64,000 bases of DNA from Alphaproteobacteria bacterium. GTDB lineage: Bacteria; Pseudomonadota; Alphaproteobacteria; Oceanibaculales; Oceanibaculaceae. A model generated the notes under the pieces. It saw nothing but the letters and a program-made list of their open reading frames with translations. It was not told the origin of the DNA and searched no databases. Below, one piece after another: positions 18,151 to 26,796 of this stretch. Position numbers and translations under genes: made by a program. The stretch covers positions 62,001 to 126,000 of the forward strand of contig JAHJHR010000002.1 of NCBI GenBank assembly GCA_018823745.1, in the 5' to 3' direction. The first letter of the stretch is position 1. The number at the start of each line of letters is the position of its first letter.

Positions 18151-18295
18151 AAGACCCAGTTTTCCCGTACTTCGCGGCAAGATGATGGCAAAGCACCGCC
18201 GCCCCGCCTGTCCGGAAGCCCTGCCGGCGAACATAAGCCATTGCGCATGCCGCCGCCCCGCGCTGCAATAGCCAAAATCAAAACAGGGGAACTTC

Positions 18296-19756
18296 ATGAC
18301 CACGACGCGCATTGCCGATATCGGCTGGGCCATCACCTGGGACGCCGACGCGAAGCGGCATGTCTACAAGCAGGGCATCGACATCGTCTTCACCGATGAC
18401 CGCATCACCCATATCGGCCCGGGCTATGCCGAGCCGGTGGACAGGACCATCGACGGCAAGGGCCTGATGGTCATGCCGGGGCTGGTCGATATCCATTCCC
18501 ATCTTCTGTCGGAGAATGTCGGGCGCGGCGTCACCGAGGAGATCGGCAACCCGGCGCTGTATATGAGCGGCGTCGCCGACCCCAAGCCGCTGTTTCTACC
18601 CGGCCATTCGATGGACAGCGACACCCTGTCCGCCGAGGGCTTGCGCGCCGCCACCCGCATGGCGGTCTCGGAACTGCTGATGAGCGCCACCACCACCGTG
18701 GTTGATCTCGCCATTCCCTATGAGGGCTGGCTGGACACGCTGGCCGAGACCGGCATCCGCGCCGTCGCCGCGCCGATGTACCGCTCCGCCGCCTGGGTCG
18801 CGCGCACCGGCCATACGGTCGAGTATGACTGGGACGAGAAGGCCGGCCGCAAGGCGATGGACGCCGCCTTCCGCACCATGGACCTTGCCGTGCAGCACCC
18901 CAGCGGACGGCTGTCGGCGATGATCAGCCCGGCGCAGGTCGATACCTGCTCCATCGAGATGCTGCGCGACAGCGCCGATCTGGCGCGGGAACGCAACTGG
19001 CCGATCACCCTGCATACCGGGCAATGCGTCTGGGACCATCTGGAGATCACCCGCCGGCATGGCCTCACCCCCGTGCAATGGCTGGGCGATATCGGCGTGC
19101 TGAACGAGCGCATGATCCTGGCCCACGCGATCTTCCTGGATCACCATTCCTGGATTCGCTGGCACACCCACCGCGACGTGCCGCTGCTGGCCGATACCGG
19201 CACCCGCGTCGCGCATTGCCCGCTGGTGTTCAGCCGCTACGGCCAGATGATGGAAAGCTTCGGCCAGTATGTGAAGGCCGGCGTCGCCATGGCCATCGGC
19301 ACCGACACCCAGCCGCACAACATGCTGGAGGAAATGCGCCTGGCCGCCACGCTGGGCCGGATCGGCGGCCGCCATGTCGAGGACACCAATATCGGCGAGG
19401 TGTTCCACGCCGCCACCATCGGCGGGGCGGAGGCGCTGGGCCGCGATGATCTGGGCCGCATCGCCGTCGGCGCCAAGGCCGATATCGTGCTGGTCGATCT
19501 CACCCATCCCGCCATGCGTCCGGTGCGCGACCCGCTGCGCAGCCTGGTCTATTCGGCCGCCGACCGCGCCGTGAAGGAGGTCTATGTCGATGGCCAGCAA
19601 CTGGTGCGCGACGGCAAGGTGCTGACCGTGGACCGCGACGCCGCCGCCGACACGCTGCAGAAGGTTCAGGCCGACATGCTGCAGGCCGTCTCCAGCCGCG
19701 ACCGCCTCGGCCGCAGCGCCGAACAGGTCTCCCCGCTGTCGCTGGCGCGGGGGTGA
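18296..19756 (+). CDS. Amidohydrolase (ATZ/TRZ-type metal-dependent deaminase or hydrolase)
   Basis: A 486-residue amidohydrolase-superfamily enzyme. Metal ligands are visible in order: HSH in PGLVDIHSHLL, HTG in ITLHTGQCVWDH, AHA in MILAHAIFLDHH and the aspartate in AIGTDTQPHNML. This arrangement matches the ATZ/TRZ and cytosine-deaminase-like branch that removes amino or halide groups from nitrogen compounds. GGGGA lies six bases before the ATG. The YihU-like reductase gene follows after a REP-containing spacer of about 150 bases, which hints at a shared catabolic role. The substrate is unknown. Confidence 0.87.
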   Translation: MTTTRIADIGWAITWDADAKRHVYKQGIDIVFTDDRITHIGPGYAEPVDRTIDGKGLMVMPGLVDIHSHLLSENVGRGVTEEIGNPALYMSGVADPKPLFLPGHSMDSDTLSAEGLRAATRMAVSELLMSATTTVVDLAIPYEGWLDTLAETGIRAVAAPMYRSAAWVARTGHTVEYDWDEKAGRKAMDAAFRTMDLAVQHPSGRLSAMISPAQVDTCSIEMLRDSADLARERNWPITLHTGQCVWDHLEITRRHGLTPVQWLGDIGVLNERMILAHAIFLDHHSWIRWHTHRDVPLLADTGTRVAHCPLVFSRYGQMMESFGQYVKAGVAMAIGTDTQPHNMLEEMRLAATLGRIGGRHVEDTNIGEVFHAATIGGAEALGRDDLGRIAVGAKADIVLVDLTHPAMRPVRDPLRSLVYSAADRAVKEVYVDGQQLVRDGKVLTVDRDAAADTLQKVQADMLQAVSSRDRLGRSAEQVSPLSLARG

Positions 19757-19773
19757 GTATCCGCCTTCTCTTT

Positions 19774-19858
19774 CGTCATAGTCGGGCTTGACCCGACTAT
19801 CCATTGACCGAGCGAACTGCACTGGCCGCTGGACCCTCGGGTCAAGCCCGGGGTGACG
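19774..19858. repeat. Inverted pair of REP-like palindromic elements
   Basis: Two units of one family face each other. Unit A (19774-19803, minus orientation) and unit B (19830-19858, plus orientation) share TGGA, a CGGGTCAAGCCCG core and TGACG. Each is itself palindromic and together they can fold into one large hairpin. The same family occurs at 49268-49367. Confidence 0.7.
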
Positions 19859-19903
19859 AAAATAAAAGCAAATCAAAACAACAACAAAACACTGGGAGGA
19901 ACT

Positions 19904-20800
19904 ATGGAACGGATCGGCTTTATCGGCCTGGGCGCGATGGGGCGGCCGATGGCGCGCAATCTGCTGCGGGGAACCGGAGCGGAGATGATCGTCTATGACA
20001 TGAACCCGGACGCGGTCGCCGCCCTGGTCGCCGAAGGGGCGACAGCCGCCGGCAGCATTGCCGAGGTCGCGGCGAAGGCGGATATCATCGTCACCATGCT
20101 GCCGGATTCGCCGGATGTGGAGGCCGTCGTGCTCGGCCCCGGCGGGCTGGCCGACTCGGCGACGGCGGAAATCCTGGTGCTGGACATGAGCACCATCGAC
20201 CCGTCCGTCACCGACCGGTTGTCAAAGGCGCTGGGCGAGCGCGGCCACGGCTTCGTCGATGCCCCGGTCGGCCGCACCGTCACCTTCGCCGAGCAGGGCA
20301 AGTCGCTGTTCATGGTCGGCGCCAGCTCGAACGATTTCGGCCGGGTGAAGCCGCTGCTGGAGGCGATGGGCAACACCATCCATCATTGCGGCGCGCCGGG
20401 TGCGGGCATCCGCACCAAGCTGGTGAACAACTACATCGCCATCGTGATGAACCAGGTGAATGCCGAGGCGCTGGCGCTGATCCAGAGCTTCGGCCTTGGC
20501 CTGCAACAGACGCTGGATGTGGTGAACGGCACCACGGCGACCAATGGCCACCTCGTCACCAACTACCCGGCCAAGGTGCTGGGCGGCGATCTGGCCCCCG
20601 GCTTCCGGGTGAAGCTGGCCGACAAGGATCTGAACCTGGCGCTGGACGCGGCGCGGGCTGCAGACATCCCTATGTTCCTGGGTCATGCAGCGCGCGAATG
20701 CTATGGCCTGGCCCGGGCGGCGGGGCATGCCGAGACCGACTGGACAGTGCTGGTCGATCTCGCCTGCGCCCGCGCCGGGCTGAAACCGCCCCGGCTTTAG
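19904..20800 (+). CDS. NAD(P)-dependent beta-hydroxyacid dehydrogenase, YihU-like (sulfolactaldehyde-reductase-like)
   Basis: A 298-residue enzyme of the 3-hydroxyisobutyrate dehydrogenase superfamily. It has IGFIGLGAMGRPMARNLL for NAD(P) binding and GIRTKLVNNYIAIVMN with the catalytic lysine. The substrate loop is DAPVGRT, not the usual DAPVSGG. VGRT, GHLVTNYPAKVLGGDL and LADKDLNLALD resemble my recollection of E. coli YihU, which interconverts sulfolactaldehyde and dihydroxypropanesulfonate. GGGAGGA precedes the ATG at 19904. It follows the amidohydrolase gene. The sulfonate assignment is inference and no other sulfoglycolysis gene is present. Confidence 0.82.
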   Translation: MERIGFIGLGAMGRPMARNLLRGTGAEMIVYDMNPDAVAALVAEGATAAGSIAEVAAKADIIVTMLPDSPDVEAVVLGPGGLADSATAEILVLDMSTIDPSVTDRLSKALGERGHGFVDAPVGRTVTFAEQGKSLFMVGASSNDFGRVKPLLEAMGNTIHHCGAPGAGIRTKLVNNYIAIVMNQVNAEALALIQSFGLGLQQTLDVVNGTTATNGHLVTNYPAKVLGGDLAPGFRVKLADKDLNLALDAARAADIPMFLGHAARECYGLARAAGHAETDWTVLVDLACARAGLKPPRL

Positions 20801-20806
20801 ATTAGC

Positions 20807-21139
20807 TCACCGCATCCGCCGGCGGATGGCGATGATGGCCCAGCCCAGCCCCGGCGGGAACAGGGCGACCAGCCCGCCGGTGATGGCATGGCCATTGCGG
20901 TCGCGCAGATATTGCAGGTTGAACAGGTTGATACAGCGCTCGACCCGCTCCGCCGCCCCGGCATAACGCTGGCGGCAATCGCGCTGCCCGGCGTAATAGG
21001 CGGCGTCATAAACCTGGGTGGCCGGCGGCCAGGTGACAAACCAGAGAATGGACACGCCGACGATCCACAGCACGCTGCCCACCGCGAGAATGCGGTAGGC
21101 GGTGCGGCTGGCGGGAGGTGCGGGGCGTGGCTTCGGCAT
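20807..21139 (-). CDS. Small two-helix membrane protein of unknown function
   Basis: A 110-residue protein with a proline/arginine-rich start, a hydrophobic helix at about residues 18-36 (ILAVGSVLWIVGVSILWFV) and another near the C-terminus (GGLVALFPPGLGWAIIAI) ending in RRRMR. The central loop carries two cysteines. No family is recognised. It lies 57 bases after prfB on the same strand and is convergent with the YihU-like gene. Confidence 0.5.
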   Translation of the reverse strand: MPKPRPAPPASRTAYRILAVGSVLWIVGVSILWFVTWPPATQVYDAAYYAGQRDCRQRYAGAAERVERCINLFNLQYLRDRNGHAITGGLVALFPPGLGWAIIAIRRRMR

Positions 21140-21196
21140 TGCCGCCAGCTTACGCCCCGCCTTGCCCTCTTGTCATGCTGAGGAGAGGAAGAAAAC

Positions 21197-22316
21197 CTAC
21201 GCCGCCTTGCCCGCGTCGCCGCCCAGCTTGGCAGCCAGCGAGGCTTCCAGGAAGCGGTCGATATCGCCATCCAGAACCGCGCCGGAATTGCCGGTTTCCA
21301 TACCGGTGCGCATGTCCTTCACCATCTGGTAGGGCTGCAGAACATAGGATCGGATCTGGTGTCCCCAGCCGATATCAGTCTTGCTGTCCTCCTGGGCGCG
21401 CGCCACTTCCTCGCGCTTCTGCAGTTCCAGCTCGTAGAGCCGGGCCTTCAGCATCGAGAAGGCGGTGGCGCGGTTCTTGTGCTGCGAGCGGTCGCTCTGG
21501 CACTGCACGACGATGCCGGTCGGGATATGGGTGATGCGGATAGCGCTATCGGTCTTGTTGATATGCTGGCCGCCGGCACCCGAGGCCCGGTAGGTATCGA
21601 TGCGCAGATCCTTGTCCAGATATTCCACCTCGATGGTCTCGTCGACCACCGGATAGACCCAGACCGAGGCGAAGCTGGTATGCCGCCTTGCCTGCGAATC
21701 GAAGGGCGAGATGCGCACCAGCCGGTGCACGCCGCTCTCATGCTTCAGCCAGCCATAGGCGTTCGGGCCGATAATCTTCAGCGTGGCGGATTTCAGCCCG
21801 GCTTCCTCGCCGGCGCTTTCTTCCAGCCATTCGACCTTGTAGTCGTGCTGCTCGGCCCAGCGCGTATACATGCGGCTGAGGATCAGCGCCCAGTCCTGCG
21901 CTTCCGTGCCACCGGCGCCGGCATTCACCTCGAGATAGCAGTCATTGCTGTCCGCCTCGCCCGAGAGCAGGCTTTCCAGCTGCTTCTTGGCCGCGATCTC
22001 GCGCAGCTTCGCCAGCGTCTTCTCGGCCTCGACGACGATATCCGCATCGCCCTCGGCCTCGCCGAGTTCGATCAATTCCAGCGTGTCGTTCAGCTCCGTC
22101 TCGATGGAGCGATAGCCGCCAATGCCCTTTTCCAGCTGGTTGCGCTCGCGCAGCAGCTTCTGGGCCTTGTCGCTGTCGTTCCAGAGATTGGGGTCGGCCG
22201 TGAGGGCGTTCAGCTCATCAAGTCGGGAAACCGCTTGATCCCAGTCAAAGATGCCTCCTCAGCAGCGCCAACGAGTCTCTGATCTCGTCGGCAACCGCCT
22301 GAATTTCCGCGCGCAT
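21197..22316 (-). CDS. prfB: Peptide chain release factor 2, expressed by programmed +1 frameshift
   Basis: RF2 ends translation at UGA and UAA. The first 23 codons start at ATG 22316 (GGAG seven bases upstream) and run into an in-frame TGA at 22245-22247. The main frame continues after a +1 shift (CTT, then GAC TGG GAT) to 21197, giving about 372 residues, the expected RF2 length. [12 protein letters not shown] holds the GGQ motif, and SPF in [11 protein letters not shown] is the RF2-specific stop-reading tripeptide. The gene follows the PBP1A gene by about 60 bases. Starting it at the internal ATG 22075 would wrongly remove the N-terminal domain. Confidence 0.95.
22243..22259 (-). promoter_or_regulatory. 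prfB programmed frameshift site
   Basis: The minus strand reads AGGAGG CAT CTT TGA CTGG. An internal Shine-Dalgarno-like AGGAGG sits three bases before CTT, followed by TGA C. This is the classic autoregulatory RF2 signal: low RF2 causes pausing at UGA and slippage from CUU into the +1 frame. Confidence 0.93.
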
Positions 22317-22378
22317 CGCGTATCTCCAAAGCTTGTCTGATGAAACGGGCCACCGCCCGTTCCTGAAAATGTCCTGTC

Positions 22379-24811
22379 TTAATACAGACCGCCGAGCCCG
22401 GTCGCAACCGGGGGCGTTTCGCCGTCGCTGGCGCCACCGGTCGAGGTCGCACCATAGAAGGGCTGGACGCTGGGCTGGCCGCGCTCCGGCTCGGTTCCGG
22501 GGCGGAAGGCTTCCAGGATGGTGTAGCCGGGGGCACCGCCGCCGGCCAGTTGCCCGGTCGCCCCGTTGATGCGCACGAACTGCACGCCCGAGGGTACGCG
22601 GAAGGGCACGATCGGCTGGTCTTTCAGCGCCTCGGCCATGAAATCCTTGAAAATCGGCGCCGCAGCGGAGGAACCGGTTTCCCGCGCGCCCAGAGTGCGC
22701 GGCTGGTCAAAGCCGACAAAGACGCCGACCACCATGTCTGGCGAGAAGCCCATGAACCAGGTGTCGAAGCTGTCATTGGTGGTGCCGGTCTTGCCGGCCA
22801 GCGGGCGGCCCAACTCGGCAATTGACCGGCCGGTGCCGCGCTGTACGACGCCCTGAAGCATCGAGGTCATCTGATAGGCCGTCACCGGCTCCACCACGTC
22901 CTCGCGGATATCGGGGATGACCGGAACGGCCTGATCGACCCAGGGCTGGTTGGCGCAGGAATCGCAGGGGCGTTCGTCGAAACGGTACAGCGTATTGCCG
23001 ATGCGGTCCTGAACCTGATCGATGATATGCGGCTGGATGCGCTTGCCGCCATTCACGATCATCGCGTAGCCGGCAGCCATTTTCAGCAGCGTCGTCTCGC
23101 CCGCCCCCAGCGACATGGATAGCACCGGCATCATATTGTCGATGACGCCGAAACGCTGGGCGTAATCGACGACCTTGGGCATGCCGACCATTTCGGCCAG
23201 CCGCACCGTCATCAGATTGCGCGATTTCTCGATCCCCACCCGCAGCGGGCTGGGGCCATAGAATTCGTTGGAGTAATTGGACGGCTTCCATTTCGGCAGG
23301 CCGGGGCCCTGATCGATGACCAGCGGTCCGTCCAGAATCACCGATGCCGGGGTAAAGCCGCTGTCCAGCGCCGCCATGTAGACGAAAGGCTTGAAGGACG
23401 AGCCGGGCTGACGGATGGCCTGGGTGACGCGGTTGAACTGGCTTTCCTGGAAACTCCAGCCACCGGTCATGGCCAATACCCGGCCGGTATGCGGGTCCAG
23501 CGCGATCAGCCCGCCCTCGACATCAGGGATCTGCCGCAGCGCATAGGCCTTGACCGTTCCATCCTTCTCCGCCTTGGCCTCGACCGGCACGACATCGCCG
23601 ACCGCCACAACATCGGCCGGGCGACGCGGCTCTGCCCCGAAGCGCTGATCTTCCAGCCAGCGGCGCGCCCAGCGCATATCGGCGAAGGGCACGACGCTGT
23701 GATCGCCATCGGACAGGCCTATCACCACCTCGTCCGGCTTCACCTCCAGCACCACCGCCATGCGCCAGGGCGACAAACCAGCGGGAGGAGCGATCTTGGC
23801 CAGCGCGCTCATCCAGTCGCCTTCGACCGAAATCTGGGCCAGCGGCCCGCGCCAGCCATGTCGGCGGTCATAGGCCACCAGCCCGTCGCGCAGCGCCCGG
23901 TCGGCAATCTGCTGCAGCCGGGGGTCGAGCGAAGTGCGCACCGACAGCCCGCCGCCATAGGTCGGGCCTTCGCCGAAACGCTGCACCAATTCGCGCCGAA
24001 CTTCCTCGGCGACATAATCGGCGGTGATGAATTCCTCCGGGTCGCGGCGCCGGATCAGCAGCGGCTCAGCCGCCGCCTGCTCGGCCTCGGCCTGCGTGAT
24101 GAAGCCATTCTCCAGCATGCGGTCAATGACCCAGTTGCGCCGCCCCAGTGCCGCTTCCCGCTGGCGCACGGGATGATAATTGTTCGGCGCCTTGGGCAGG
24201 GCCGCCAGATAGGCAACCTCGGCAATGGTCAGGTCATCGGGCGATTTGTTGAAATAGTTCAGCGCCGCCGCCGTCACGCCATAGGAGCGATAGCCGAGGA
24301 AAATCTCGTTCAGATAGAGTTCGAGGATGCGGTCCTTGCTGAAGGCCTTCTCGATGCGGAAGGCCAGGATCGCCTCCTTTACCTTTCGGTCGATCGAGAC
24401 TTCATTGGTCAGCAAAAAATTCTTCGCCACCTGCTGCGTGATGGTCGAGGCACCGACCGGCCGGCGATTGCTGCCGATGGCGGCGATGTTCTGGATCGCG
24501 GCGCGGGCAATGCCCTGAATATCAATGCCCGGATGGGTGTAGAAATTCTTGTCCTCGGCCGAGAGGAAGGCATTGATGACGCGCTTGGGCATCGCGTCGA
24601 TGGGCACGAAGACACGCCGTTCCGTGGCGTATTCGGCCAGCAGCCGGCCATCGCCGGCATGGACGCGCGTTACCGTCGGCGGCTCGTAATGGGCAAGCGC
24701 CTCGTAATCGGGAAGATCCTGGCTGTAATGATGCAGCAGGAATGCCGTGCCAGCGACGCCGATAATGACGAAGAACAACATCGTCGCGGCCAGATAGCCG
24801 AGAACTTTCAC
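22379..24811 (-). CDS. mrcA: Penicillin-binding protein 1A (bifunctional transglycosylase/transpeptidase)
   Basis: An 810-residue class A PBP that polymerises and cross-links peptidoglycan. A single N-terminal membrane anchor is followed by the glycosyltransferase domain (AEDKNFYTHPGID, about residues 86-95, then GASTITQQVAKNF). An OB-like insert follows, then the transpeptidase with SSFK (471-474), SRN (530-532) and KTGTT (674-678). Two close cysteines in PCDSCANQ are typical of alphaproteobacterial PBP1A. I place the start at the GTG 24811 because GGAGGGAAAGA lies directly before it; an ATG eight codons upstream lacks a ribosome-binding site. It lies in the order amiC, PBP1A, prfB. Confidence 0.93.
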   Translation of the reverse strand: MKVLGYLAATMLFFVIIGVAGTAFLLHHYSQDLPDYEALAHYEPPTVTRVHAGDGRLLAEYATERRVFVPIDAMPKRVINAFLSAEDKNFYTHPGIDIQGIARAAIQNIAAIGSNRRPVGASTITQQVAKNFLLTNEVSIDRKVKEAILAFRIEKAFSKDRILELYLNEIFLGYRSYGVTAAALNYFNKSPDDLTIAEVAYLAALPKAPNNYHPVRQREAALGRRNWVIDRMLENGFITQAEAEQAAAEPLLIRRRDPEEFITADYVAEEVRRELVQRFGEGPTYGGGLSVRTSLDPRLQQIADRALRDGLVAYDRRHGWRGPLAQISVEGDWMSALAKIAPPAGLSPWRMAVVLEVKPDEVVIGLSDGDHSVVPFADMRWARRWLEDQRFGAEPRRPADVVAVGDVVPVEAKAEKDGTVKAYALRQIPDVEGGLIALDPHTGRVLAMTGGWSFQESQFNRVTQAIRQPGSSFKPFVYMAALDSGFTPASVILDGPLVIDQGPGLPKWKPSNYSNEFYGPSPLRVGIEKSRNLMTVRLAEMVGMPKVVDYAQRFGVIDNMMPVLSMSLGAGETTLLKMAAGYAMIVNGGKRIQPHIIDQVQDRIGNTLYRFDERPCDSCANQPWVDQAVPVIPDIREDVVEPVTAYQMTSMLQGVVQRGTGRSIAELGRPLAGKTGTTNDSFDTWFMGFSPDMVVGVFVGFDQPRTLGARETGSSAAAPIFKDFMAEALKDQPIVPFRVPSGVQFVRINGATGQLAGGGAPGYTILEAFRPGTEPERGQPSVQPFYGATSTGGASDGETPPVATGLGGLY

Positions 24812-24985
24812 TCTTTCCCTCCGAGGCGGATGCAAGGCATCCCGTGTCGCCTTCTATGAATTTGGTGCTGCCGCGAGCGCGGACGAAATCCGCCGCCTTC
24901 CAATGCCAACGAGCATTGCCCCGGAATCGTTCCTTTTCATGGCACAGCCAGCCTATCAAAATATATATAGGCCGATTCGCGGCGC

Positions 24986-26290
24986 TCAGGAACGGCTGAC
25001 GCTGTCCTTGAAGGCGAAAAACGCATTGATGCCCTTGGCGATCGCCTGGGACATCTTGTCCCGATAGACCCGGTTGCGCAGATTGGCCTCGTCGGTGCGG
25101 TTCGACAGGAAGCCCATCTCGACAAGGACGGATGGCACATCCGGCGCCTTCAGAACGGCAAAACCGGCAAACCGATGGCTGCTGCGCAGCAGCGGCGTGA
25201 CCGGGTCCAGCTCCTTCAGCAGCATGCTGGCGAAGCGCGCACTGTCGTTCATGGTCTCGCGCTGGGCCAGGTTGATCAGGATATTGGTGACCTCGGCGCT
25301 TTCGGTGGACAGATCAATGCCGGCGATCAGATCGGCCTTGTTCTCTTTCTGCGCCAGAGCCTCGGCCTCGGAATCCGATGCCGTCTCGGACAGCGAATAG
25401 ACCGACAGCCCCCGCAGATCCTTGTTCTTGATCGCATCGGCATGCAGCGAGAGGAACAGCTCCGCCCCCTCACGCCGGGCAATGGCGATACGCTCGCGCA
25501 GCCGCAGGAAGATATCGCGGTCGCGTGTCAGCACGACATGGTACTTGCCGGTGCGCCGCAGCACGTCCTGCAGCTGCTTGGCCATTGCCAGCGTCAGATC
25601 CTTTTCGTAAACGCCGGAGACGCCGATAGCCCCCGGATCGACACCGCCATGGCCGGGGTCGATGATGACGACGCGCTTGCCGTCCGCCCGGCGCTGCGGC
25701 GGCGGGAAAGGTGCCAGGGCAACGGCGGGTGCCGGCGCCGGTGCGGGGGCGAAGGTGCGGACAACCGACAGGCTGGCCTTGGATTCAGCCAGGAATTTCT
25801 CGCGGGAGGTGGGCGCCAGATCGATCACCAGGCGATGATGCGGCGCCTCGCCCGGCGGCAGCAGGAAGGCCTGCTGGATCTGCACCGGCTGGGCGACATC
25901 CATCACCACGCGCGACACGCCGGGCTGGAACAGGCCATAGCGCAGGCCCTGCACCCCGCCGCTCTTGCCGGAAAACGCCTCATCTGGCAGGCGCCAGTCA
26001 AGCTCCGGCAGGTCGATGACAACGCGATAGGGATCGGGCAGCAGGATCATCTGAAAGGTCACCGCTTCCGACAGATCGAAGACGATCCGGGTTTTCTCCG
26101 GATGCTGGCCGATGCGCATGCCGGTAACCGCCGGTGCCGCCAGTGCGCTGGCGGCCTGCAGAAGAACCATGCAGAACAGCAGCAACGCCGACAACAAAAC
26201 CGGGACAGCACAAAGCCGGCGCCGCTGCCCGGGTAACCGGGCGTCGCCTGCTATTTCACGATTATGTCTCGGCGCGCGTTGATCACTCAT
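24986..26290 (-). CDS. amiC: N-acetylmuramoyl-L-alanine amidase (AMIN plus Amidase_3)
   Basis: A 434-residue periplasmic zinc amidase that cuts septal peptidoglycan to separate daughter cells. A hydrophobic export segment at about residues 28-50 precedes an AMIN domain (MRIGQHPEKTRIVFDLSE), which targets the septum. After an alanine/proline linker the catalytic domain shows the zinc ligands H in DPGHGG, E in VYEKD and H in SLHADA, and the catalytic E in VEMGFLSN. It is the first gene of the minus-strand run amiC, PBP1A, prfB and divergent from rne. Confidence 0.92.
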   Translation of the reverse strand: MSDQRAPRHNREIAGDARLPGQRRRLCAVPVLLSALLLFCMVLLQAASALAAPAVTGMRIGQHPEKTRIVFDLSEAVTFQMILLPDPYRVVIDLPELDWRLPDEAFSGKSGGVQGLRYGLFQPGVSRVVMDVAQPVQIQQAFLLPPGEAPHHRLVIDLAPTSREKFLAESKASLSVVRTFAPAPAPAPAVALAPFPPPQRRADGKRVVIIDPGHGGVDPGAIGVSGVYEKDLTLAMAKQLQDVLRRTGKYHVVLTRDRDIFLRLRERIAIARREGAELFLSLHADAIKNKDLRGLSVYSLSETASDSEAEALAQKENKADLIAGIDLSTESAEVTNILINLAQRETMNDSARFASMLLKELDPVTPLLRSSHRFAGFAVLKAPDVPSVLVEMGFLSNRTDEANLRNRVYRDKMSQAIAKGINAFFAFKDSVSRS

Positions 26291-26796
26291 CTTGCGTCCT
26301 GGACCCGAAAGACCCCCAAATATACGCGATCAGATTGCTCACTAGCAATGCCCAATTGCTGAATTTCCTTATTTTACGACAGTTTGCGCGCTTTTGTTAA
26401 CACAGCGACAATTACGTTGTTCCCAAAGCAGCAGAGGATTATGGTGGGTTCTGCAAATTCCCGCCGTCTGTCGATCCTGCTTTCTTAAGATCGACGGCGT
26501 CGCGTGATCGAATGGTTCGGCCCGAGACCACACCCTCTCCAAGAACCCCGATGCGAGGCGCTCCGGACACCAAAGCGGAGAAAATGTGGAACCCAGGGGC
26601 CACCCGTCGTGCTTGCCCGTCGGAACGGTCGTCTTGCTGTCCCTCTACTGGCCGCTGAAAAGCGCCGTTCGGGGAGAGACTGCAAGGCCCGGTGGTCCTA
26701 TCTCGGACCCATTTGGGTCAGATTATTTTGCGGCGCCGGCGCCGATGATCCGGGACACGGACATCGGTTAGCCCAGGCGCGCGCGGAGAAGGATAT
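26291..26796 (+). promoter_or_regulatory. Long leader region upstream of rne
   Basis: Five hundred bases without a convincing gene separate amiC and rne. RNase E genes of many bacteria have long, structured 5' leaders through which the enzyme controls its own mRNA, and this position fits. Visible pairings include GTCGATC (26470-26476) with GATCGAC (26489-26495) and GCTCCG with CGGAGA around 26550-26580. The first 130 bases are AT-rich and probably hold the promoters for both genes. The leader role is inference. Confidence 0.45.
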
